Assembly: GCA_030743005.1 (NCBI GenBank)
Contig: JASLTG010000009.1
Span: forward strand, 50,663-101,944
DNA length: 51,282 bases
Source: Acidimicrobiales bacterium
Lineage (GTDB): Bacteria; Actinomycetota; Acidimicrobiia; Acidimicrobiales; Poriferisodalaceae
Direction: 5' to 3'
Shown: positions 18,463 through 25,974 of the stretch, in pieces
Position numbering within the stretch: the stretch's first letter is position 1
Layout: each line of letters begins with the position of its first letter
Position numbers and translations under genes: made by a program
The notes under the pieces: model-generated
Database searches by the model: none
Seen by the model: the letters and a program-made list of their open reading frames with translations, nothing else
Told to the model about the DNA's origin: nothing

Positions 18463-19251
18463 ATGGAGATCTATGGAGTCGTCAACGCATCTCCAGATTC
18501 ACTAGCCAAATTCTCGGTGGTTTCTACCGAAAAAGAAGCTAGGGCCTATGGTGCTCAACTGATTTCCCAAGGAGCTGACCATTTAGATATTGGGGCTCAG
18601 GCCTCCCACGGAGGTGCCAGTTTCGTTAGCCCCGATGACGAGTGGTCGATAGTCAAAGGCCCGTTGTTGGGTCTTCTGTCACTTGGCGTTGACGTCGCGA
18701 TCGACACCTGGCAGGTAACCACGGCGCGAAGGGCACTTGATGCCGGCGCGACAGTTCTCAACGCAGCTGACGCCCTACAGGCTGACGAGATGATCGAACT
18801 AGCTGCCGATCGCGAAATTCAAGTAGTGCTGCCTTTCATGCTTGGACCTGATCCTCGACACCTCAAACACGTTGAAGGCGACCCAGTGCAGGTGATGCTT
18901 GATTGGTTCGATTTGCAACTTGAGCGAGCTACCCAGTGGGGGATTAGAGACCGTCTAGCGTTAGACCCTGGAACTGGTTTTGCTCCTGCACATTGGGACT
19001 GGGAGGACCGGTTCGAGTACCAGAAAGCTATTTATTCAGGCCTAGATAGGCTCCGCCGCTTCGAACTTCCAATTTATGTACCGATTGCTTGGAAACAAAC
19101 ACCGGACAGGTTGGAGTTAGTTGATCTGGTTTTGGAACAAGAAGTGGAGTACGTCCGCGCTCATATTCCCCGCCAAATCCGCCAAAGGCATGCCGCTATC
19201 CGCGACGGCGCGCCGTTGTCTACTTCGGAGACATGGGAAGGCTATGAGTAA
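18463..19251 (+). CDS. divergent dihydropteroate-synthase-like (pterin-binding) protein
   Basis: 262 residues with a TIM-barrel pattern of FolP. GVVNASPDSLAKFS corresponds to the usual G-x-x-N-x-T-P-D-S-F-S-D; ADHLDIGAQASHGGA to the G-x-E-S-T-R-P-G region; VDVAIDTWQVTTARRALDAGATVLN to the SIDT and AGADIIND strands; and RLALDPGTGFA to the DPGIGF phosphate site. Odd points: the ND after VLN is lost (VLNAADAL), the Ser/Thr-Arg-Pro loop is replaced by ASHGGA, and the SRK loop is replaced by AWKQTPDR. So the pABA/pterin diphosphate sites look altered and the protein may not make dihydropteroate; a different pterin or folate-like ligand is possible. The MFS transporter gene is 8 bases upstream. Confidence 0.75.
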   Translation: MEIYGVVNASPDSLAKFSVVSTEKEARAYGAQLISQGADHLDIGAQASHGGASFVSPDDEWSIVKGPLLGLLSLGVDVAIDTWQVTTARRALDAGATVLNAADALQADEMIELAADREIQVVLPFMLGPDPRHLKHVEGDPVQVMLDWFDLQLERATQWGIRDRLALDPGTGFAPAHWDWEDRFEYQKAIYSGLDRLRRFELPIYVPIAWKQTPDRLELVDLVLEQEVEYVRAHIPRQIRQRHAAIRDGAPLSTSETWEGYE

Positions 19252-19255
19252 ACAG

Positions 19256-21553
19256 TTAGCCCGGTATTGCTTCTAGTCGTGCCCTTACATGTTTATGATG
19301 AGGCGTTAACGCCAGCCAATCGCGATCTTCTAAATCCGTAAGCTCGTTCACTGCCACTCCGTGAATCTTGTGTTCACCGTTCTCATCGGGGTACTCCATG
19401 CCGAAGCCGTGGGGCAAGCTGACCTGTCCCTCCATCATGGTGTCGCTGATGTCTGCCGGTGCTTCGGCTTCACCGCGTTTAGTGATGACCCTCACCCTTT
19501 GGCCATCAATTACTCCGAGCCGGTCGGCGTCAAGCGGGTTGATTCGCAGAGCACCGTCTTTGTCTTTCTTCCGCCAGGAAGGATCTCGGATTACGTCGTT
19601 AACCGTAGATCCTCGGTGCTCTCCAGCTGTGAGCACGAACGGGTAAGCATCTGTGGGCGAGGCGGGTTCTTCTGAAGCCAAACCTTGCAACTCTTCCACC
19701 AGTTCTTCTACATGCATATGGATCTTGCCGTCAGAAGTTTTGATGCGGTCGAAACTGGTTGAATAGTCGCTGGTGCTAAAAATCATGCCTGATTTAGCTT
19801 CGAGCAACGCATCGAAGAGATTGCTTGCAAGCTCTAATCCATCTCCTTTGACGCCGGCAGCTCTGATGGCGTCCGGGAACCTCATAGAGGCCTGCAGGGT
19901 TGATCCAAACATTACGGCAGCGGGCGCCATTTCGCCGAGGCTTCGTCCAAGTGACCGATACAAGGCTGTCGGGAGTTTGGCGCCCAGATCCGGGTTCTCG
20001 GTGGAGAGTCGAGTGAAGGTTTCGACGAACGCTTCACGGCTCTCCTCAGCGGCGTCAGTTAGCTCTTGAATACCTTCTGGTTCCCCTCCCATTGCCTCTA
20101 CGAGCCGCGCATGAATCTCGGCTTCGGGAAGCGTGTCGCCTAAGGGCTCAAAGATGGGTTGCCGAATATGGAAGTAGTTTGACGGCATTTCACCAGCGAA
20201 GAATGTGGCTTCTGGTTTTTCGTATTGAGAACAAGCAGGCAAAACGAAATCTGCTTGGCGGGCTGTTTCTGTCATCGCTACATCGATAACAACTAGACAG
20301 TCAAGCTTCGCGAACGCCTCTCGGAAGCGCTTGGAGTCCGGCAGTGAATGAATTGGGTTAGAGGATTCAACGATCATGCCTCTAAATCGGTCCGGGTGAT
20401 CGGTGTCAATCGCGTCAGGTATGGCTGCGCAGGCAACTAGCCCACAGAGCAGAGGGGTTCCAGTTACAGGTTCGATTGCACCATCGGCGCTATGGCCACA
20501 TATGGGAGCCAACCTCGTGGGGATGTTCATTCCCCCCTCGTTCCCGAAATTGCCAGTAAGTAAATACAGCAGGCGCTGTAGCCAGCTGTTGAGGGTCGAA
20601 TGGGGCGCCATTTCAATTCCGAGGTCTTCTTCGGTAGCCATGGAGCGGGCGTTAGCCATTGTTCGAGCTGCCGCTCTTATCTCAGCCTCATCGATTCCAC
20701 ACTTCCGGGCATAATCAGGAATGTCTACTTGAGCTAATAAAGGTTTGAGCTCGTCCCACCCGACGCATTGATCATTCAAAAACTTCTCGTCGGTTAATCC
20801 TTCATCGACCATTGTGGCTAGAACCGCGGCAAGGGCCCAAGCATCTGTCCCTGGTTTCACCCGAAGGTGGTGATCTGAGATGTTTGCGGTCTCTGAAATG
20901 CGAGGATCGAACACGACGATCTTTCGGTTGTCATCGTTCTTGATGGCGTTTAAGACATTTCGAGCCTCAGGAAAACCGTGACTGTGCCACGGATTTTTTC
21001 CTATGAAGACAGCGCAGTCGGTGTGATGGAAATCTGGTGAAGCCCCGATGTCTTGACGTCCAAAAAACTTTCCTTGGACCCAATACATTCCAGTCTTTTC
21101 TTGAGCTAAAGCATTGCTTCTGTACTGCACTCCGAGGGTCTGCAAAACGCTGCGCGCATAGGCGCCTGGAAAGTGGTTTCCTTGCCCTCCACCCCCGTAG
21201 TACATGATCTTGTCGCCACCATGAGTGTCACGAATAGCTACAAGTCGGTCGGCTACTTCCTTGATCGCTTGATCCCAGCCAATCTCAACAAAAGTTCCAT
21301 CCTCCATTCGCTTCATTGGTGATGTAAGCCGGTCACGGCCATTTTGATAATGATTTACCCTCAGTCCCTTCTCGCAGGTGTATCCCTTACTCGCTGGGTG
21401 TTCTTTGTCACCTCGGACTCTGGTGATTTCTCGACCATCAATTCGAACTTCAATTCCACAATTTGCGGAACACAGAACGCAGGCAGTTTTGTGCCACTGC
21501 TTGGTTGGGTCCGTCTCTTCCGCCGTTGTCACCTGGATATCAGAATCGGTCAC
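19256..21553 (-). CDS. molybdopterin-dependent oxidoreductase, DMSO-reductase/formate-dehydrogenase-like
   Basis: 765 residues. It has an N-terminal [4Fe-4S] motif with Cys25-x2-Cys28-x3-Cys32 and Cys60 (CVLCSANCG then GYTCEKG), then the molybdopterin-binding domains (MYYGGGGQGNHFPG, CAVFIGKNPWHSHG, RKIVVFDPRISETA) and a C-terminal dinucleotide-binding domain (FVLTAGEHRGSTVNDVIRDP, VSLPHGFGMEYPDENG). Cytoplasmic: no Tat signal. The loop that holds the molybdenum-coordinating Cys, Ser or selenocysteine in formate dehydrogenases and nitrate reductases reads SNALAQEKTG, with none of these. The partner is unknown; the nearest electron carrier is the divergent ferredoxin gene. GTG 21553 is preferred over ATG 21577 because AAGGAG lies seven bases before it. 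Confidence 0.9.
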   Translation of the reverse strand: MTDSDIQVTTAEETDPTKQWHKTACVLCSANCGIEVRIDGREITRVRGDKEHPASKGYTCEKGLRVNHYQNGRDRLTSPMKRMEDGTFVEIGWDQAIKEVADRLVAIRDTHGGDKIMYYGGGGQGNHFPGAYARSVLQTLGVQYRSNALAQEKTGMYWVQGKFFGRQDIGASPDFHHTDCAVFIGKNPWHSHGFPEARNVLNAIKNDDNRKIVVFDPRISETANISDHHLRVKPGTDAWALAAVLATMVDEGLTDEKFLNDQCVGWDELKPLLAQVDIPDYARKCGIDEAEIRAAARTMANARSMATEEDLGIEMAPHSTLNSWLQRLLYLLTGNFGNEGGMNIPTRLAPICGHSADGAIEPVTGTPLLCGLVACAAIPDAIDTDHPDRFRGMIVESSNPIHSLPDSKRFREAFAKLDCLVVIDVAMTETARQADFVLPACSQYEKPEATFFAGEMPSNYFHIRQPIFEPLGDTLPEAEIHARLVEAMGGEPEGIQELTDAAEESREAFVETFTRLSTENPDLGAKLPTALYRSLGRSLGEMAPAAVMFGSTLQASMRFPDAIRAAGVKGDGLELASNLFDALLEAKSGMIFSTSDYSTSFDRIKTSDGKIHMHVEELVEELQGLASEEPASPTDAYPFVLTAGEHRGSTVNDVIRDPSWRKKDKDGALRINPLDADRLGVIDGQRVRVITKRGEAEAPADISDTMMEGQVSLPHGFGMEYPDENGEHKIHGVAVNELTDLEDRDWLALTPHHKHVRARLEAIPG

Positions 21554-21708
21554 TGTGGAACTCCTTGTCCTCTTCACATGTTAGATGCCAGATGGCTTTT
21601 AGGTCCATCGAACACGACGCGAGGTGTAGCGAAGTGTTCGCCGCAATGAGAGTGTTTCTCGAAATGCAGCTACCTTAGATATGACTGGATGACGTAAGGG
21701 GAATTGCG

Positions 21709-21903
21709 ATGCGAGTGCGAGTCGACACTGAAAAATGTCAGGGACACAATCGATGTTTCTCTCTCGCAGTTGAGTTATTTGATGTCGATGACTACGGGTA
21801 CGCGACCGAACTGGGAGACGGGCAGGTGCCAGACGATCTCGAAGACAAAGCTCGGCTTGCTGCAGCCAATTGCCCCGAGTTTGCCATTTCGATTGAAGAA
21901 TAA
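21709..21903 (+). CDS. small ferredoxin of the CxxHxxC(x)nCP type
   Basis: 64 residues. The motif C-Q-G-H-N-R-C (residues 10-16) followed by a single C-P (ANCPEFAI) is that of ferredoxins partnered with actinobacterial cytochromes P450, where a His takes the place of one cluster cysteine and a 3Fe-4S (or modified 4Fe-4S) cluster is bound. The EKCQGHNRC start, the acidic FDVDDYGYATEL middle and the NCPEFAISIEE end are all typical. AAGGGG (21696-21701) precedes the ATG. No P450 or reductase gene is in the window. The gene faces the molybdenum enzyme gene (divergent) and converges on L-carnitine dehydrogenase with six bases between. Confidence 0.92.
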   Translation: MRVRVDTEKCQGHNRCFSLAVELFDVDDYGYATELGDGQVPDDLEDKARLAAANCPEFAISIEE

Positions 21904-21909
21904 ACGTAA

Positions 21910-22890
21910 TCAGGACTTGTCGCGGAGCTTACGGACGGCGAGCCCAGCTCCCCACTGGTTGCTTTCTAACGCAAGCAGCATGTCCACCAGGTTGTTATCT
22001 CGAATTCGCTCAAGCTCGCGAATTGAATAGTGACCTGATTGAGCGTCGGACTGATCTCCGATACGAGTGACTAGCTCGTCCGTCAGTTCGGGTGTGTCCG
22101 TCAATTTGGACCAAGGCCAACTAAGAGAAGGACCGAATTGTCTGATGAAGTGCTCCATGCCTCCTTCACCGCCGGCTATCCGGTAATTCTCAAAGAGGCC
22201 CATTTGTGCCCACCTAAGTCCAAAGCCCAAACGGATGACATCATCAATTTCTTGTGTAGTGGCAACTCCATCTTTCACGAGCCACAAAGCTTCGCGCCAG
22301 ACCGCCTCAAGTAGGCGATCAGCGATGAATGCATCTATCTCAACTCGAACATGTAACGGACTCATTCCTGCAGCCTCATAAAAGGATAAAGCCACCGAGA
22401 TTGAGTCAGCTGAAGTTCGTTTTCCACCGACGACTTCCACCATTGGTATCAAATAGACGGGATTGAAAGGGTGGCCAACCACTAAACGTTCGGGGTGGGT
22501 CATTTCGGCTTGAAGGTCCGAAGGGAGAAGGCCTGAAGTTGAAGATGCGATCAAGGCCCCTTTGTCGGCGGAAGATTCAATTTGAGCAAATATGGATCTT
22601 TTCGAATCCAGATTTTCTGGTGCGCTTTCTTGAATTAGTACGGCGCCATCTACTGCTTCGCCCAGCGACTCAGCAAAAGCTAGAACACCCTCGTTTCGGG
22701 GGGTCGTTCCTAGTCTTTCCCATGCGTACCTAGCGTTATCTAAAACGTCGGTAACTATTCGTTCCGTTTCAGCAGAGGGGTCATAGATAGCAACGTCAGA
22801 TCCTCGGAGTACCCAACGAGCCGCCCAAGCACCTCCGATAACTCCAGCGCCGATAATTGAAACGCGTTGTGGATGAGATCCTTCGCTCAC
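21910..22890 (-). CDS. lcdH: L-carnitine 3-dehydrogenase (3-hydroxyacyl-CoA dehydrogenase family)
   Basis: About 326 residues. NAD-dependent oxidation of L-carnitine to 3-dehydrocarnitine. It has an N-terminal Rossmann motif VSIIGAGVIGGAWAARWVLRG, a QESAPENLDSKRSIFAQI stretch, the catalytic His in VVGHPFNPVYLIPMVEVVGG and an ADRLLEAVWREALWLV C-terminal domain start; these are the specific signature of carnitine dehydrogenases rather than FadB-type enzymes. Many carnitine dehydrogenases carry a C-terminal thioesterase domain; this one lacks it (see 13603). The GTG at 22890 overlaps the stop of the upstream BKACE gene by four bases (GTGA), preferred over GTG 22899. It is the last gene of the three-gene carnitine operon. 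Confidence 0.9.
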   Translation of the reverse strand: MSEGSHPQRVSIIGAGVIGGAWAARWVLRGSDVAIYDPSAETERIVTDVLDNARYAWERLGTTPRNEGVLAFAESLGEAVDGAVLIQESAPENLDSKRSIFAQIESSADKGALIASSTSGLLPSDLQAEMTHPERLVVGHPFNPVYLIPMVEVVGGKRTSADSISVALSFYEAAGMSPLHVRVEIDAFIADRLLEAVWREALWLVKDGVATTQEIDDVIRLGFGLRWAQMGLFENYRIAGGEGGMEHFIRQFGPSLSWPWSKLTDTPELTDELVTRIGDQSDAQSGHYSIRELERIRDNNLVDMLLALESNQWGAGLAVRKLRDKS

Positions 22891-23780
22891 GGAACCCACT
22901 TCGTGAGTTCCAATTTCTCGCGGACGCTCTCAGGTCCCATGACATCAAAATTCATGGATTCCAGGATTTGTTTAGCTCTTCCCGTGAGCGACTGATTTGT
23001 AGCTAACTCACCGCGGTCAAGGTAAAGGTTGTCTTCTAATCCAACGCGAGCGTTACCTCCTGCGACAGCAGCTAGAGCTACATAGGGCAGTTGATCTCTT
23101 CCGAGCGAGAATGCTGAAAAAGTCCAATCCTCTGGAACGTTGTTGACCAGAGCCATGAATGTATTCAGATCATTTGGCGCTCCCCATCGAACCCCCATGC
23201 ACAGTTGAACCATTACGGGTGGATCGATGAGCCCCTGATCAACGAGAGCCTTGGCCTCCCACAGTTGCCCTGTATCGAAAACCTCAATTTCAGGCCTAAC
23301 ACCAATCTCGTTGATCTGCCGGGCCATTTCCGCGAGCGTGTCATGGGTGTTGGTAGCGACATAATTCCCTTCCCCAAAATTCATAGTTCCGCAATCAAGA
23401 GTGCAGATTTCTGGGTGGAGAAGGCGAACATGGTCGAGGCGTTCTGTGGCCCCAGCCATGTCAGTCTGGGTTGGGTTAAGAGGTAACGGCTCTTCGACGG
23501 ACCCGATGACCAGATCACCACCCATGCCCGCAGTCAGGTTGATGATCACATCAGTATTGGAAGCTCTGACGCGCTCCACCACCTCTTGGTAGTAATCGAT
23601 CTGACGGTCTGGATCTCCAGTGATCGGATCCCTGACATGTATGTGGGCTATCGCAGCGCCGGCCTCGGCAGCTGCAATGACGTCATTGGCGATGGCCTCG
23701 GGAGTAAAGGGAACTTTGTCGGATTTTCCGACTGTGTCGCCAGCTCCGGTCACTGCGCAAGTGATGAAAACTTCAGGCAT
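22887..23780 (-). CDS. beta-keto acid cleavage enzyme (BKACE, DUF849), likely dehydrocarnitine cleavage enzyme
   Basis: 297 residues. Zn-dependent enzymes of this family condense a beta-keto acid with acetyl-CoA and release acetoacetate plus a new acyl-CoA; with 3-dehydrocarnitine the product is betainyl-CoA. Markers: AVTGAGDTVGKSDKVPFTPEAIA at the N-terminus, IHVRDPITGDPDR with the HxH-type metal ligands (AAIAHIHVRD), NLTAGMGGD and a late LEDNLYLDRGELATNQ. It starts at ATG 23780, inside the end of the dioxygenase gene (8-base overlap), with GAGGAGG just upstream. Its position between the carnitine dehydrogenase and gamma-butyrobetaine dioxygenase genes supports dehydrocarnitine as substrate. 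Confidence 0.88.
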   Translation of the reverse strand: MPEVFITCAVTGAGDTVGKSDKVPFTPEAIANDVIAAAEAGAAIAHIHVRDPITGDPDRQIDYYQEVVERVRASNTDVIINLTAGMGGDLVIGSVEEPLPLNPTQTDMAGATERLDHVRLLHPEICTLDCGTMNFGEGNYVATNTHDTLAEMARQINEIGVRPEIEVFDTGQLWEAKALVDQGLIDPPVMVQLCMGVRWGAPNDLNTFMALVNNVPEDWTFSAFSLGRDQLPYVALAAVAGGNARVGLEDNLYLDRGELATNQSLTGRAKQILESMNFDVMGPESVREKLELTKWVP

Positions 23781-25011
23781 TGTTGTCCTCCTCTGTCGTT
23801 AAAAGCATTTCGGACGGAATAGTGCTTGTCAGATGACGCCGCAATACCCGCACCCTTGAGTACACCTCGTCTGAATCAAGGTATGTGCCACGCAACCGTC
23901 TAACTCCGGCCGTCGCGTCGAACGACTCTCGCCCGTGTAGGACACGATGATTGTCGAATGCGACCAAATCTCCGGGAGCAAATTGATAGCGGATCTGGAA
24001 TTCGTCGCTATTTGCCACATAACCGAGGCGTTGCATGGCGAAGTAGGCGCCAGTTATCTCCTCTTCAGGCATTGCGGGGAATCCGCGGACAGGGTGGAAA
24101 GCCCTGAACGTCCACGGCACCCTTCCGTCTCCTTTATCAATAATTGGCCCAGTCCATCGATGGTCTTGACTGTCGTCACGATTGAAGAAGGTCCATTCTC
24201 GCGAAGTCAATAACTCCAGCACGTCAGGTTCATTCAATTCAAGGTGATTCACTACAGCCAGGCCGTCAGTCATGGTCGATCTACCACCACTTACCGTATT
24301 CTCCTGACAATGCAGTAGCTGAAAGCCGGGAGGGGTTTCTCGCGACGGCAGATCACTATGAGCCGGAAGTTCTACGTTTGTGTTGGCGGTGGAGTTCGGG
24401 TCAATATCCACAGTGACGTGCCAGGTCACACCGAAATTGGAGTCACGAAGCACCCCGATGCGTCTTCCGACTAATTCCACGGTCTCTTGACCGATAGGTA
24501 AATTAATCAGTCGGGCCAATCCGTATCTGAGGAGATCGTCGAGCCAGTCAGCCAAAGCTTCATCGGACGCGAGGACCGAAGGCCCATCATGAGTTGGCGG
24601 TTCGGTGAGCTCGGCAGCTCTCCAAACCTGCGGTTCGGGTAATAGGGCGAAAGGCCGGTGTTCGCCCTCTGCAACATGTCGTAACCACCCAGGGTGGAAG
24701 CTGGCCCGACGACCTTCCGGTTCAAAATGAACCACCAACGCTCCATTTTCGACAAAGGCCTTCCCAACGCGTGTTTCGAGGTCCAGGTCAACGATATTTA
24801 GATCATTCTCTTTTGATCTGGGGTCTATTCCACCAGGTCCTGGGGCATTCTCCCTGAGCCACAACGGGTGGCACTTGAGCTGTTCTCCGTCACGCCAAGT
24901 GACTACGGCCCCGCCGTCACTAGAGCGGTACACAGAGTCAATAGGAGCCCATTCATAATGGTAATAATCGGGGGTTAGAGGTTGATGCATGACAGGGTCA
25001 GTCGTTACCAC
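23773..25011 (-). CDS. gamma-butyrobetaine dioxygenase-like 2-oxoglutarate/Fe(II) oxygenase
   Basis: 412 residues. An N-terminal GBBH-N (DUF971-like) zinc-type domain (VTWRDGEQLKCHPLWLRENAPG) is followed by a TauD-like double-stranded beta-helix domain. In the latter the iron ligands are in LPAHSDLPSRE (His-x-Asp) and NHRVLHGRESF (distal His), with the 2-oxoglutarate-binding Arg in RRLRGTYLDSDE. This two-domain arrangement is that of gamma-butyrobetaine hydroxylase, which makes L-carnitine from gamma-butyrobetaine. Trimethyllysine dioxygenase is the alternative, but the downstream carnitine-degrading genes favour butyrobetaine. The start is GTG 25011; ATG 24990 is also possible. Confidence 0.87.
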   Translation of the reverse strand: MVTTDPVMHQPLTPDYYHYEWAPIDSVYRSSDGGAVVTWRDGEQLKCHPLWLRENAPGPGGIDPRSKENDLNIVDLDLETRVGKAFVENGALVVHFEPEGRRASFHPGWLRHVAEGEHRPFALLPEPQVWRAAELTEPPTHDGPSVLASDEALADWLDDLLRYGLARLINLPIGQETVELVGRRIGVLRDSNFGVTWHVTVDIDPNSTANTNVELPAHSDLPSRETPPGFQLLHCQENTVSGGRSTMTDGLAVVNHLELNEPDVLELLTSREWTFFNRDDSQDHRWTGPIIDKGDGRVPWTFRAFHPVRGFPAMPEEEITGAYFAMQRLGYVANSDEFQIRYQFAPGDLVAFDNHRVLHGRESFDATAGVRRLRGTYLDSDEVYSRVRVLRRHLTSTIPSEMLLTTEEDNNA

Positions 25012-25051
25012 GGCGTATCAGCCAGTAAGGGTTGACCTGTTATTGGATGAG

Positions 25052-25077
25052 CTTGACATACGGTAACCGTAGTCAAG
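25052..25077. promoter_or_regulatory. 26-bp palindrome, candidate operator upstream of the carnitine operon
   Basis: The arms read CTTGAC-A-TACGGT and ACCGTA-GTCAAG around a single central A, with one extra A in the left arm. The inner TACGGT/ACCGTA and outer CTTGAC/GTCAAG blocks are each perfect inverted repeats. It lies in the 131-bp divergent region between the dioxygenase gene and the methyltransferase gene and contains a TTGACA -35-like hexamer (25053-25058). The shape is that of a TetR-type operator. No regulator gene is adjacent. Confidence 0.65.
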
Positions 25078-25130
25078 ACGAATCGATGCTTTCGCCATCC
25101 TTCACAAGTGACGACTCAGTCTGAATCTTC

Positions 25131-25136
25131 TAAGTT
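25131..25136 (+). promoter_or_regulatory. -10 element of a leaderless promoter (TAAGTT)
   Basis: TAAGTT lies six bases before ATG 25143 and 17 bases after a GTGACG -35-like hexamer (25108-25113). This selects the second of two adjacent ATG codons as the start of the methyltransferase. Confidence 0.45.
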
Positions 25137-25142
25137 TGGATG

Positions 25143-25952
25143 ATGGTCAAACGTGACGTATATACCCATGGGCATCAGCCTGCAGCTGTCAATCAACATG
25201 CAAAGAGGACGGCAGAAATATGTGCTCAATTTGTGCGCCCGTTTATTTCCCCACAATCCGAAATTTTGGACGTGGGATGCGGTCCAGCTTCAATAACCGT
25301 GGGGTTAGGTAAGTGGGCGGCCGAAGGTTCCGTAATCGGGATAGACGTAGGCGATGAAATCCTAGAGACAGCGCAACGGACGGTAGATGATTCGAGTGTT
25401 TCGAACGTTTCACTCCAACAGGCTTCCGTCTATGAGCTTCCATATCCGGACAATTCGTTTGACGTGACGTATGCCCATCAGGTGTTGCAGCATTTAGCTG
25501 AGCCGGTGCTAGCTATCCAAGAAATGGCGAGAGTCACCAGAGTCGGCGGCCACGTGGCAGTGCGTGATGCGGATTACTACACGATGTCATGCAGTCCTGA
25601 ATCAAAGATGATTGATGAATGGAGACGTATATATCACCTGGTTGCTCGACACAACGGTGCAGAGCCGGATGCCGGACGGCATTTGTTGACTTGGTTTCAT
25701 CGGGCAGGCCTCTCTAAGGTCAAGTGCTCTGCAACGGCTGGTGTCTACGCCACGAGCGAAGAACGAGAAAACTGGGGCCTGTCATGGGCGGATCGTTGTC
25801 TGACTACCAGCTTTCCGACTCAGGCGATCGACTACGGTTACGCGACTCGACAAGAGCTAGAAGCAATATCGGAAGGCTGGCGTGAGTGGGCAGCGAACCC
25901 CGATGGATATTTTCAGTTCATAAACGGTGAAGCAATCGCAGAAATCCCGTAA
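25143..25952 (+). CDS. class I SAM-dependent methyltransferase (UbiE/Methyltransf_11-like)
   Basis: 269 residues. Motif I is ILDVGCGPASITVGLGKW, followed by the acidic GIDVGDEIL, motif II region LPYPDNSFDVTYAHQVLQHL and motif III RVTRVGGHVAVRDADYY. The protein transfers a methyl group from SAM to a small molecule that cannot be told from sequence. Residues after 180 form a substrate-binding cap (WFHRAGLSKVKCSATAGVYA). Two ATG codons are adjacent in frame (25140, 25143); the second fits the promoter box upstream. The acyl-CoA synthetase gene begins 22 bases after the stop. The carnitine operon is divergent, so a shared palindrome could regulate both sides. Confidence 0.92.
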   Translation: MVKRDVYTHGHQPAAVNQHAKRTAEICAQFVRPFISPQSEILDVGCGPASITVGLGKWAAEGSVIGIDVGDEILETAQRTVDDSSVSNVSLQQASVYELPYPDNSFDVTYAHQVLQHLAEPVLAIQEMARVTRVGGHVAVRDADYYTMSCSPESKMIDEWRRIYHLVARHNGAEPDAGRHLLTWFHRAGLSKVKCSATAGVYATSEERENWGLSWADRCLTTSFPTQAIDYGYATRQELEAISEGWREWAANPDGYFQFINGEAIAEIP

Positions 25953-25974
25953 ACACTCAGTTAAGGAGAAAGAA

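Noticed and set aside
19256..21553. Selenocysteine in the molybdenum oxidoreductase
   Set aside because: The frame has no TGA and the ligand loop carries no Cys equivalent that could be read as Sec.
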